Shown here in pieces: positions 7,203 through 15,026 of a DNA stretch of 46,798 nucleotides (position 1 is the stretch's first letter; each line of letters starts with the position of its first letter). Below the pieces are notes generated by a model that searched no databases, was not told where the DNA came from, and saw only the letters and a program-made list of their open reading frames with translations. The position numbers and the translations under genes are program-made. The stretch is from Belliella aquatica. Lineage in GTDB: Bacteria > Bacteroidota > Bacteroidia > Cytophagales > Cyclobacteriaceae. The DNA lies in the NCBI RefSeq assembly GCF_014637795.1, contig NZ_BMFD01000022.1, positions 1 to 46,798 on the forward strand, in the 5' to 3' direction.

Positions 7203-7218
7203 ATAATATGCTGTAAGA

Positions 7219-7911
7219 TTATTCTGTCACGACCATCTTGAAGCCTTCACCATGAATGGTAATAATCTGAACTCTTGGATCATCTTTTAGAATCTTCCTG
7301 ATTTTGCTCAGATAAACATCCATGCTTCTTGCATTGAAGTAGCTGTCATCTCCCCAAATTTGTTTCAAGGCATGACTTCGATTCACTAATTTATTCATCT
7401 CAGAGGCAAGCAACCTGATCAGTTCATTTTCTTTAGAAGTCAGTTTTGTTTTTCCATTTGGCCCTTCGATTTGCTGCTCGTCGTAGTGAAGGGTAAAGTT
7501 TCCAAAAACAATGGTTTTTAGATTGCTATTGTCTACATTTTTCTGTGTCCTTTTGAGAATTGCCGCAATTCGAAGAAGCAACTCTTCCATGCTAAAAGGC
7601 TTGGTGATGTAATCATCAGCACCGATTTTCAGGCCTTCTATCACATCCTCTTTGAGGTTTTTTGCAGAAAGGTAGATGATGGGCAGGTCATCCTGCACCT
7701 TTTTTATTTCTTTACCCAAAGTAAATCCATCTTTTTTTGGCATCATGATATCCAAGATGCAGAGGTCGTACTTATCTTTTTTGAATTTTGACCAACCCTC
7801 GTCTCCATCTCTACAGAGAGTCGTTTCGTATCCTTTCATGGTTAGATATTCATTCAGAATATCTCCAAGATTCGGGTCATCTTCTACGATCAAAAGGTTT
7901 GGCTTGCTCAT
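7219..7911 (-). CDS. OmpR/PhoB-family response regulator (RprY-like)
   Basis: A 230-residue protein. The receiver domain has the acidic pair Asp11/Asp12, phospho-acceptor Asp54 in CILDIMMPKKDG, Ser82 and Lys104 in DDYITKPFS. A winged-helix DNA-binding domain follows (about 130-228), with LTSKENELIRLLAS and RSMDVYLSKIRKIL, the recognition helix region. It overlaps the kinase gene by 4 bases (ATGA), so the two form an operon and a cognate pair. The pair resembles Bacteroides RprX/RprY, but the signal and target genes cannot be inferred here. Confidence 0.93.
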   Translation of the reverse strand: MSKPNLLIVEDDPNLGDILNEYLTMKGYETTLCRDGDEGWSKFKKDKYDLCILDIMMPKKDGFTLGKEIKKVQDDLPIIYLSAKNLKEDVIEGLKIGADDYITKPFSMEELLLRIAAILKRTQKNVDNSNLKTIVFGNFTLHYDEQQIEGPNGKTKLTSKENELIRLLASEMNKLVNRSHALKQIWGDDSYFNARSMDVYLSKIRKILKDDPRVQIITIHGEGFKMVVTE

Positions 7912-9605
7912 TGTTTTCTGGGTAGTTTTAGTGTAAATATACTTCCTTTTCCTGGTTCGCTGCTTACTTGGATTTCGCCGTGGTGTGCTTCTAGCATGGT
8001 CTTGACATAAGAAAGGCCTAATCCAAAACCTTTGACATCATGTAGATTTCCCATTGGGACGCGATAAAATTTATCAAAAATTTTCTTCAATGCATCTTTG
8101 GACATTCCTATGCCGTTGTCTTCTATGGCAATAAATGCATCTTCTTTGGTGTCCCAAGCTTTAATTTTTATAATCGGATTTTCCTTAGCGTATTTATTGG
8201 CATTGTCAAGGAGATTATTGACCATGTGGGAAAGGTGAAATGGGTCTCCTTCGATCATATCATTTTTAAGATTATTCTCAAATTTGATTTCGCCACTCTT
8301 ATTTTCAATTTGAAGTTCAAATTGCCTTACCGCTGCATGGAGCATGTCGGACAATTTGATTTTTTCGATTTTTAACTTGAAGTCTTTTTTGTCTAATGTC
8401 GCTGATTGAAGTACTTTCTCTACCTGCGTTCCAAGTCTTTTGTTTTCTTCTTTAATGATACTCAAGTAGCGATTTCTGAAAGCATCTTGATTGGCTAAAT
8501 CCGGATCTTGCAATGCTTCCACCGCTAAGCTAACCGTGGCTATTGGAGTTTTGAACTCGTGGGTCATGTTGTTGATGAAATCGTTTTTGATTTCTGACAG
8601 ATTTTTCTGCCTTATAATTACCCTGATCGCGTACACAAAACAGAAAATTATGATTCCTATAAAAACCAAGGAGCTCAATACGGGCAGCCAAATTTGCTGA
8701 AGTACGTAGAGTTTTTTGGTTGGGAAATTAATTATTAAGTAATTTTCTCTGCCTATGATATCACTTGGAAACAAGAGTGCCTGCTGTCCATCTCTAACTA
8801 ATTTAAATACGTCATTGATCGGTGTGACTGGAATGATAGTGCCTTTGTCATCTTTGATCGCCAAATCAAAAGACTGATTGATACCTCTTTCTTTTAAAAG
8901 ATTCGAAATGTAGATCGCCACCTTGCTTGTGTCTATTCTACTCATCACGTCTTTTTGACCTTGCAAGAGTTCTTCCATCGCTCGATTGGTCGCCTCGATT
9001 CTTTCGTTAATTTTTCTTATTTTTTCAAAAAGGTCTTTTGGGATGTCATAGTCTCGTTCTATAGCTATTTCAATCCTACTAGATCTCAATCCTTTATAAG
9101 TGATCTCCGCTTGATTAAGATAAGCATATTGTCTTTGACGCTCCTGAAGGAGTACTTGCATTTCGTCAGGGGTCAATATGGAAGCGGCGGTCTCAGGGGT
9201 GAGGGCATTTAGAAAGTTGTCAAGGTCTGATAGTATTTCGATGCTGAACCCTGTCGATTCTATTATTCTTTTGAATTGCTGACTAAATTGGGGGATGGGT
9301 TGCTGCATCACAGAATCAGCCAAGGATGGTCTTCTCCTGCTGATAGGACGCTGTACCACTTGAATTTCAATTGGATCAATCTTTTCAAACAAAGTCTGCT
9401 GCATCAGCGTGTCCTTTGCAAGATAGCTTAAATAAATATCGCTAGTCTCCCCTTTTTCAAGGTATGAAATAGTCGAATTTAGAGATTGATAAATATTCTG
9501 TTCGAATCTTTCCTCACTAATCCGAAGCGCATTGCTCACCCAATAAAATTGGAACCCAATCAAGCCAAAGCTTGAAAGCGTCATCAGGATGATAATTAAC
9601 TTCAT
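7908..9605 (-). CDS. membrane sensor histidine kinase (RprX-like)
   Basis: The first possible ATG (9620) gives 570 residues; I prefer the second at 9605 (565 residues, MKLIIILMTLSS), because a TAAATTTG promoter box on the minus strand at 9625-9632 would place the transcript start at about 9619. Counted from the first ATG, there are transmembrane segments at about 7-27 and 309-332, with a 280-residue periplasmic sensor region between. The phosphoacceptor is His354 in NNMTHEFKTPIA, followed by an ATPase domain with DNGIGM and GFGLGLSYVKTM boxes. The sensor domain has no recognised fold and includes a Gln/Arg-rich coiled-coil-like part. It phosphorylates the adjacent response regulator. Confidence 0.9.
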   Translation of the reverse strand: MKLIIILMTLSSFGLIGFQFYWVSNALRISEERFEQNIYQSLNSTISYLEKGETSDIYLSYLAKDTLMQQTLFEKIDPIEIQVVQRPISRRRPSLADSVMQQPIPQFSQQFKRIIESTGFSIEILSDLDNFLNALTPETAASILTPDEMQVLLQERQRQYAYLNQAEITYKGLRSSRIEIAIERDYDIPKDLFEKIRKINERIEATNRAMEELLQGQKDVMSRIDTSKVAIYISNLLKERGINQSFDLAIKDDKGTIIPVTPINDVFKLVRDGQQALLFPSDIIGRENYLIINFPTKKLYVLQQIWLPVLSSLVFIGIIIFCFVYAIRVIIRQKNLSEIKNDFINNMTHEFKTPIATVSLAVEALQDPDLANQDAFRNRYLSIIKEENKRLGTQVEKVLQSATLDKKDFKLKIEKIKLSDMLHAAVRQFELQIENKSGEIKFENNLKNDMIEGDPFHLSHMVNNLLDNANKYAKENPIIKIKAWDTKEDAFIAIEDNGIGMSKDALKKIFDKFYRVPMGNLHDVKGFGLGLSYVKTMLEAHHGEIQVSSEPGKGSIFTLKLPRKQ

Positions 9606-9624
9606 TTTGGATTTAGACATAATG

Positions 9625-9632
9625 CAAATTTA
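9625..9632 (-). promoter_or_regulatory. promoter -7 box (TAAATTTG) for the two-component operon
   Basis: The plus-strand bases CAAATTTA read TAAATTTG on the minus strand, an exact match to the Bacteroidota -7 consensus TAnnTTTG. It lies 5 bases from the first candidate ATG of the kinase gene, so the downstream ATG at 9605 fits better. Confidence 0.45.
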
Positions 9633-9718
9633 AAGTTTATCGTGAAGTCTGAGAGTAGGTTAACATCTTTTAACAGCACAATATTGAATAGAGATTTACA
9701 ATTCAAAAAAACCTTTCC

Positions 9719-9726
9719 TATTTTTG
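9719..9726 (+). promoter_or_regulatory. promoter -7 box (TATTTTTG) upstream of a short terminated transcript
   Basis: An exact TAnnTTTG match. A transcript starting near 9733 would end at the terminator at 9776-9806, giving an RNA of about 75 nt. Confidence 0.35.
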
Positions 9727-9732
9727 ATCGTT

Positions 9733-9806
9733 GTTTAATTGTTTCTTAAATAAAGCGAAAGCTTGCATAATACCGAAAAAGGAAGATCATGGTCTTCCTT
9801 TTTTTT
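9733..9806 (+). ncRNA. candidate small RNA or leader upstream of lysA
   Basis: The stretch between a consensus promoter box and an intrinsic terminator holds a small GNRA-type hairpin (AAGC-GAAA-GCTT at 9753-9764). No protein-coding frame fits well. It could be a small RNA or a terminated leader acting on lysA. I do not recognise a known riboswitch, and the usual lysine riboswitch is far larger. Confidence 0.25.
9776..9806 (+). terminator. intrinsic terminator upstream of lysA
   Basis: AAAAAGGAAGA (9776-9786) pairs with TCTTCCTTTTT (9793-9803) around a 6-nt loop, followed by more T. It lies 38 bases before the lysA start and before the lysA promoter box, so it insulates lysA or ends a short RNA. 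Confidence 0.75.
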
Positions 9807-9819
9807 ATTTTTCAATTCT

Positions 9820-9827
9820 TATCTTTG
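9820..9827 (+). promoter_or_regulatory. lysA promoter -7 box (TATCTTTG)
   Basis: An exact match to TAnnTTTG 17 bases before the ATG at 9845. The transcript would have a leader of about 10 nt, short but usual for this phylum. Confidence 0.55.
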
Positions 9828-9844
9828 CCACTCAAATTATTACT

Positions 9845-11077
9845 ATGGAATTAATCAATCAAACTTATCAGATCCAAGGGATTGGAGTTGCTGATTTGGC
9901 TAAGAAATATGGAACACCTGTATATGTTTATGACGGCAAAAAAATCGTCAATCAGGTGAAGCTTTTGCAGGATACTTTTTCGAGTGTAAACATGAAAATC
10001 AAATATGCTACAAAAGCCCTTTCAAATATAAATATACTCAAACTGCTCAAAAAAGCAGGAACAGGAGTAGATGCAGTATCTATAGAAGAAGTAAAGCTAG
10101 GTTTGCACGTAGGATTTGCCCCAAGTGAGATTATGTATACTCCTAACTGTGTTTCTTTTGATGAAATCAAAGAGGCTGTGGAGATGAAAGTGATGATCAA
10201 TCTGGACAATATCCCGATGTTAGAACACTTTGGGAAATATTATGGAAATAGTGTGCCCGTCTGTATCAGACTCAATCCGCACATCATGGCTGGAGGCAAT
10301 GCTAAAATTTCTGTAGGACACATTGATAGTAAATTTGGGATTTCGATTTTACAGTTGAAGCATGTGTTGAAAGTAGTGGAGGAGTATGATCTGAATGTCA
10401 TAGGGCTTCATGTACACACTGGTTCGGATATATTGGAAGCAGAGGTATTTTTAAAAGGAGCTGAGATTTTATTTGATGCCGCCAGGGAATTTAAAGATTT
10501 AAAGTTTCTGGATTTTGGCGGTGGTTTTAAAGTCGCCTATAAAGAAGGGGATATTTCAACGGATATTTTGGATGTAGGCAAAAAAGTCTCAGCAGCTTTT
10601 CAAAAATTCTGTAAAGAATATGGTCGGGAGTTAGAGCTTTGGTTTGAACCTGGAAAATTTATAGTGAGTGAAAGTGGATATTTGCTTGCTAAAGCCAATG
10701 TGATTAAGTCTACACCTGCCTCCACTTTTGTAGGAGTGGACACGGGTTTGAATCATTTGATAAGACCTATGATGTATGATGCATATCACGGTGTTTTTAA
10801 TGTATCCAAAACACAAGGGGAGCAGCATGTTTATTCTGTAGTCGGATACATTTGCGAAACAGATACGATTGCCGCCGATAGGAAAATAAATACTGTAGAA
10901 GAAGGAGATATCATCGCTATAAAAAATGCGGGAGCATATGGCTTTAGCATGGCTTCGAATTATAACTCGAGACTCAGGCCGCCCGAAGTGTTGATTTTGG
11001 GAGGTAAAGATTATTTAATCAGAGAAAGAGAGACCTTCGACGATATCTTGAAGCATCAAATAGACGTTTCATTTTGA
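9845..11077 (+). CDS. lysA: LysA, diaminopimelate decarboxylase
   Basis: A 410-residue protein from the ATG at 9845. The open frame extends 38 codons further up, but that part runs through the terminator and promoter box, so the later start is right. It is a fold type III PLP enzyme: Lys57 in KYATKALSN binds PLP. SKFGI (162-166), HVHTGS (189-194), DFGGGF (223-228) and EPGKF (268-272) line the cofactor. Cys337 in GYICETDT is the conserved second-subunit cysteine that contacts the substrate. It makes L-lysine from meso-diaminopimelate, the last step of lysine synthesis. It is monocistronic, with its own terminator at 11202-11232. Confidence 0.95.
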   Translation: MELINQTYQIQGIGVADLAKKYGTPVYVYDGKKIVNQVKLLQDTFSSVNMKIKYATKALSNINILKLLKKAGTGVDAVSIEEVKLGLHVGFAPSEIMYTPNCVSFDEIKEAVEMKVMINLDNIPMLEHFGKYYGNSVPVCIRLNPHIMAGGNAKISVGHIDSKFGISILQLKHVLKVVEEYDLNVIGLHVHTGSDILEAEVFLKGAEILFDAAREFKDLKFLDFGGGFKVAYKEGDISTDILDVGKKVSAAFQKFCKEYGRELELWFEPGKFIVSESGYLLAKANVIKSTPASTFVGVDTGLNHLIRPMMYDAYHGVFNVSKTQGEQHVYSVVGYICETDTIAADRKINTVEEGDIIAIKNAGAYGFSMASNYNSRLRPPEVLILGGKDYLIRERETFDDILKHQIDVSF

Positions 11078-11201
11078 TGCAAGTGGTTATTTTTCAATAA
11101 AATATAAGCTCAAAAATATTTGAAAGAGTAGAATAAATTGTAAATTTATACTGGTTATTTATCCTAATTGGATAGTCCCTAGTAGTAGTAATTATTTTAA
11201 T

Positions 11202-11232
11202 AAAGACCCGATAGATTTATCGGGTCTTTTTT
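11202..11232 (+). terminator. lysA terminator
   Basis: AAAGACCCGATA and TATCGGGTCTTT form a 12-bp stem with loop GATT, followed by a T-run. It is about 125 bases after the lysA stop. Confidence 0.88.
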
Positions 11233-11759
11233 GTGAGCTACCTTAATATGAAAAACTGAAGTGAGGTTTAATCTTTTTTTACCTTTAAAGTTGAAAAGCC
11301 TAGGACAAGCAAATTTAATTCGGCGACGCTATTTTTTGGTTTGCTATTCATTTAACAGTTACAAATGATTCTAATCTCTTGATATTTCGTTTTTTCTGTT
11401 TTTCGAAAAATTATTTTTAAAAAATTCAAAATTTTTTTTCACTTCAATCTGGTACTTTTTTGCTTTTAGAAATAGTAAAAAAGCAACTCCTCCTCACTTA
11501 TTTGAATATGGTATTAAAGTGATAAAAATTGCACTTTTTATAGTGGTCTTAGTTCTTGTTTTTTATCGTAGCTAATTTTGGAAATAAGATTTTTATTCCA
11601 TTTATTAATTGAAATGACTTGAAAAAAAGAATTTCATTTTGATAAATATAAAAAGCATAAAATAATGTTTTAAAATTTAAAAAACAGAATTATGCATTTA
11701 AAGAGCAAAATATCAGATTGAAATCACAACATATAAGTTCAATATATATCGGTAAGACG
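11233..11759. other. long AT-rich intergenic region upstream of the SprB-repeat gene
   Basis: Over 500 bases with no convincing ORF or RNA gene. It has many A- and T-tracts and presumably holds the promoter and upstream control elements of the SprB-repeat/PorP unit. I found no exact TAnnTTTG box close to the start. Confidence 0.5.
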
Positions 11760-13871
11760 ATGGGAGCGCTCAAATTAAAATACGGTAAAATACTAGTGAT
11801 TGGAATCATGATTTGGTTCGGGTTCAGTGCGCCCGTTGAGTTCTTGACAGCTCAGACAACAAAAGTAGAGGGAAAGGTAAATGAAGCCAATTCAAATAAT
11901 ACTAGAGTCAATACGACAAGTCAAACTTCCACAATTGGCAAAATTGAAGTCAATGTGTCTGGAAAGTTGGCTTTATGTTCTCACAGTGAAAAAGGTCATA
12001 TCATTCTAGACGTGAAAGGGGGAGTAGAGCCATATACTTTTAGATGGAACAACAATGAAACTGTTCAAAACAGATATAATCTTTTCGCTGGTACATATAC
12101 AGTTTATATCAAAGATAGCTACGGTACGGAACATACAGAAAAAATAGTGGTTCAACCGCCTTTCCCATTAATCTTGGAAATGGTAGAAACAAAAAATGCA
12201 AGCTGTGGAAGCAGCAACACAGGTTCCGCTAAAATCAACGTAAAAGTAGGAAGAGGTGAACCATATAGAGTAGAGTGGAGTCACGGTTTAGTGAATAAAA
12301 TGGAAGCAACCAATCTTCCAGCTGGAGACTACACTGCTACAGTATTTGATATTTATAACTGTAGTGCTACAATCGCTTTCTCAATTGCTTCTAATGGTCC
12401 AGCAATAGAAGTGCAAGAAAACATCACTGATATCACTTGTTCTTCAGATCAAAATGGCGCTATAAAGCTTCAAGTGTCAGGTGGAAAAGCACCTTTTACT
12501 TATCAATGGTCAAATGGAAAAACTACCAAAGACATTGAAGGACTTTCCGCAGGTAAATATGATGTTTTGATTCAAGATGCTGGAGGATGCAGTTTAGCAA
12601 AGACTTTTGAAGTGAAGGCTTCTTCGCCATTAGAAATTTCTTTAGAAAACATTACAGATATCTCTTGCAGCGGTCAGCAAAGTGGTGATATAAAAATAAG
12701 TGTAGTTGGGGGAAAAGCTCCTTTTACTTATGCTTGGAGTAATGGATCAAGTACTCAGAATATTACTAATCTAAAAGCTGGTCAGTATGATGTGAAAGTA
12801 ACAGATGCAGCAGGATGTTTTGTAAATGCTTCTTTTCAAGTAAAGGAAGGTTCTGATGCGCTTAACATTAACCTTATTTCTTCTCAAAATGCTACTTGCA
12901 ACGGTGCTGAAGATGGAAGTATCGAAGCAGGTATTTCAGGTGGCATCGGTCCATTTGTTATTACTTGGTCTGATGGGGTAAAAGATGCTTTAAAAAGAGA
13001 AAACCTAAAAGCAGGTAGCTATACAGTGACTATTGCTGATGCTAAAGGCTGTAGTGTTTCTCAAGAAGTTCTAATTCAAGAGCCTCTAAAACTTACTGCC
13101 AGACTAGATAATACACTTGATGTCAATTGTGCAACAGGAGAGATCAAAGGCGTGGCTTGGGTACAAATCACAGGTGGAAAATCACCTTACAATATCAAAT
13201 GGAATTCAGGAGCAAATAGCAGAGAGATAAATTTTTCAACAAGCACTGAACTTACAGTAGAAATCACAGATGCAAATGGCTGTGTAACTTCTGATAAGAT
13301 GAAAGTAAGTTTTCCTGAGGTGACTGGAAATGCAAGGTTAGAATTCGAGTATAGAAAACTAGAGATCAGCGCTGAGCCAGAAGTATTCATCAATGATCCG
13401 ATTCAGTTTGAAAGCTTTATTGCTGCTGATTTCATCACTTGGGAATGGGATTTTAATGATGGAATCATTTCTAACGAGAAAGACCCGATTCACATTTTTA
13501 GCAAAGCTGGCGAATTTGAAGTCAAGCTTACAGCATTCGACATCTTCGGTTGCTCAACAATAGAAGTAAAAACTGTCCAAGTATTAGCCAATGGTGAAGT
13601 TGTAGTCATGCCAAATGCTTTCACACCTAACGGAGATGGCTTAAATGACAAGTTCTTGCCAGTCATGAAGGGAGTCACTTCATTCGAAATGAACATTTTC
13701 AATCATTGGGGAGAGCATCTTTATTCTGAAGCTGGACTTGAGCTGAATGGCTGGGATGGATATTATAAAGGCAGCTTATTGCCTCAAGGAAATTATGTAT
13801 ACAAAGTCACTTACACCAACCCTGAGGGTAATGTGATCAACAAAACAGGGGGTGTCACACTAATCAGATAA
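11760..13871 (+). CDS. secreted SprB-repeat protein with T9SS type B (CHU_C) sorting domain
   Basis: A 703-residue protein from the ATG at 11760. A TTG 42 bases up is possible, but the signal peptide then starts late. Signal peptide about 1-32, ending LTAQ. Six SprB-type repeats of about 80 residues follow, each with an early Cys, a GG-x-x-PF/PY-x-x-x-WSNG core, an AGxYxVxxxDA segment and a GC. Then comes a PKD-like domain (ITWEWDFNDG). The C-terminus is a gliding-motility-associated domain (PNAFTPNGDGLNDKF to QGNYVYKVTYTN), which directs type IX secretion and surface attachment. The protein is a short relative of the adhesin SprB. The PorP/SprF gene is 4 bases downstream, the usual partner arrangement. 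Confidence 0.92.
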   Translation: MGALKLKYGKILVIGIMIWFGFSAPVEFLTAQTTKVEGKVNEANSNNTRVNTTSQTSTIGKIEVNVSGKLALCSHSEKGHIILDVKGGVEPYTFRWNNNETVQNRYNLFAGTYTVYIKDSYGTEHTEKIVVQPPFPLILEMVETKNASCGSSNTGSAKINVKVGRGEPYRVEWSHGLVNKMEATNLPAGDYTATVFDIYNCSATIAFSIASNGPAIEVQENITDITCSSDQNGAIKLQVSGGKAPFTYQWSNGKTTKDIEGLSAGKYDVLIQDAGGCSLAKTFEVKASSPLEISLENITDISCSGQQSGDIKISVVGGKAPFTYAWSNGSSTQNITNLKAGQYDVKVTDAAGCFVNASFQVKEGSDALNINLISSQNATCNGAEDGSIEAGISGGIGPFVITWSDGVKDALKRENLKAGSYTVTIADAKGCSVSQEVLIQEPLKLTARLDNTLDVNCATGEIKGVAWVQITGGKSPYNIKWNSGANSREINFSTSTELTVEITDANGCVTSDKMKVSFPEVTGNARLEFEYRKLEISAEPEVFINDPIQFESFIAADFITWEWDFNDGIISNEKDPIHIFSKAGEFEVKLTAFDIFGCSTIEVKTVQVLANGEVVVMPNAFTPNGDGLNDKFLPVMKGVTSFEMNIFNHWGEHLYSEAGLELNGWDGYYKGSLLPQGNYVYKVTYTNPEGNVINKTGGVTLIR

Positions 13872-13875
13872 TGTC

Positions 13876-14901
13876 ATGAAAAAGATATGGACAATTATCG
13901 CCCTTTTATTCATCTCGCTTTCATCGAAAGCTCAGGATATGCAGTATTCTCAATTTTATGCTGCTCCCATGTACTTGAACCCAGCCTTTGCTGGAGCATC
14001 AGAAATGACAAGAATAGGGGTAAACTATAGAAATCAATGGCCAGGTTTAGGCCAAACTTTAAATTCTTACTCAGCATACATCGATCATTATCTTTTCAAT
14101 CTGAATAGTGGCGTAGGACTGATTGTGAATGGGACGCAAGAGTCCATGGCAAATCTTAGTACCATGGAAGTGGGAGCAGTTTATTCTTACAGACTGCAAT
14201 TAGGGTTTAGGAGCTTTCTAAGATTTGGAGGCCAAGCAAGTTTTGTTTCTAGAGATGCGAATTTTAGCAATATGGTCTTCGGAAGTCAGATTGATGCAAA
14301 TGGAAATATAGGTGACTTCAGTGGTGAAAATCTAGGTGCGGATGCCAAACATAGATTCCTAGATTACAACTTCGGGATGCTATTCAATAATGAAAATCTT
14401 TGGTTGGGCATTTCAGCCCATCATATAACACAACCAAATATCTCTTTCATAGAAGATGGTACAAGCCAATTACCCATGAAGCTTTCAGCGCATGGTGGGG
14501 TCAAATTTGATTTGTCAAATGGCATGACTCGAAATTTTTATAACAATACAATGGGTGCAAGGGAGTTGGTTTTGGCTTTCAACTACAAACACCAAGATCC
14601 TTTCAATCAATTAGACCTAGGTGCGCAAGTTAATCTTCAGCCGATTGTATTCGGACTTTGGTACAGAGGGATGCCAACTTTCAACAACGCACTTCCTAAC
14701 AACGAGTCGTTGATCGGAGTCTTTGGGATCTCCCTCGCGTCTGGACTTGATATCGGATATAGCTATGATTACACATTATCAAAACTTGGTCATGCCAATA
14801 CAGGTGGAGCCCACGAGATTTCTATGAGATTCTCCTTCCTAGCAGGTGACTCCAATCAAAAAGGTAGAAAAGTAAGCAGCATGCCTTGCTTCAAGTATTA
14901 A
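13876..14901 (+). CDS. PorP/SprF-family type IX secretion outer membrane protein
   Basis: A 341-residue protein. Signal peptide MKKIWTIIALLFISLSSKAQ, then the family hallmark QYSQFYAAPMYLNPAFAGA and RNQWPG. The rest alternates as outer membrane beta strands, with a GLDIGYSYDYTLSKL motif near the end. In Flavobacterium, SprF is needed for SprB to reach the cell surface; other PorP-like proteins act as anchors or shuttles for type B cargo. The gene follows the SprB-repeat gene by 4 bases, so it most likely serves that cargo. It is full length and ends at a terminator. Confidence 0.93.
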   Translation: MKKIWTIIALLFISLSSKAQDMQYSQFYAAPMYLNPAFAGASEMTRIGVNYRNQWPGLGQTLNSYSAYIDHYLFNLNSGVGLIVNGTQESMANLSTMEVGAVYSYRLQLGFRSFLRFGGQASFVSRDANFSNMVFGSQIDANGNIGDFSGENLGADAKHRFLDYNFGMLFNNENLWLGISAHHITQPNISFIEDGTSQLPMKLSAHGGVKFDLSNGMTRNFYNNTMGARELVLAFNYKHQDPFNQLDLGAQVNLQPIVFGLWYRGMPTFNNALPNNESLIGVFGISLASGLDIGYSYDYTLSKLGHANTGGAHEISMRFSFLAGDSNQKGRKVSSMPCFKY

Positions 14902-14940
14902 CAAAAACATTTGGTTAGGGATTTTTAGATTTATTGGTTT

Positions 14941-14972
14941 GCCCCTGTCTTTATAGATAGGGGCTTTTTTTT
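14941..14972 (+). terminator. terminator after the first PorP/SprF gene
   Basis: GCCCCTGTCT pairs with AGATAGGGGC (one G-U pair) around TTAT, followed by eight T. Confidence 0.88.
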
Positions 14973-14994
14973 ACCTAAACAAAAGCTGCTTTTT

Positions 14995-15002
14995 TAGCTT
15001 TA
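14995..15002 (+). promoter_or_regulatory. possible photolyase promoter box (TAGCTTTA)
   Basis: Seven of eight positions fit TAnnTTTG, 24 bases before the ATG at 15027. Confidence 0.35.
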
Positions 15003-15026
15003 TAAGATACAATTCAATCCTTTTAT

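Noticed and set aside
9731-9844. N-terminal extension of LysA by 38 residues
   Set aside because: It would cover the terminator hairpin and promoter box, and LysA homologs begin near the MELINQ start.
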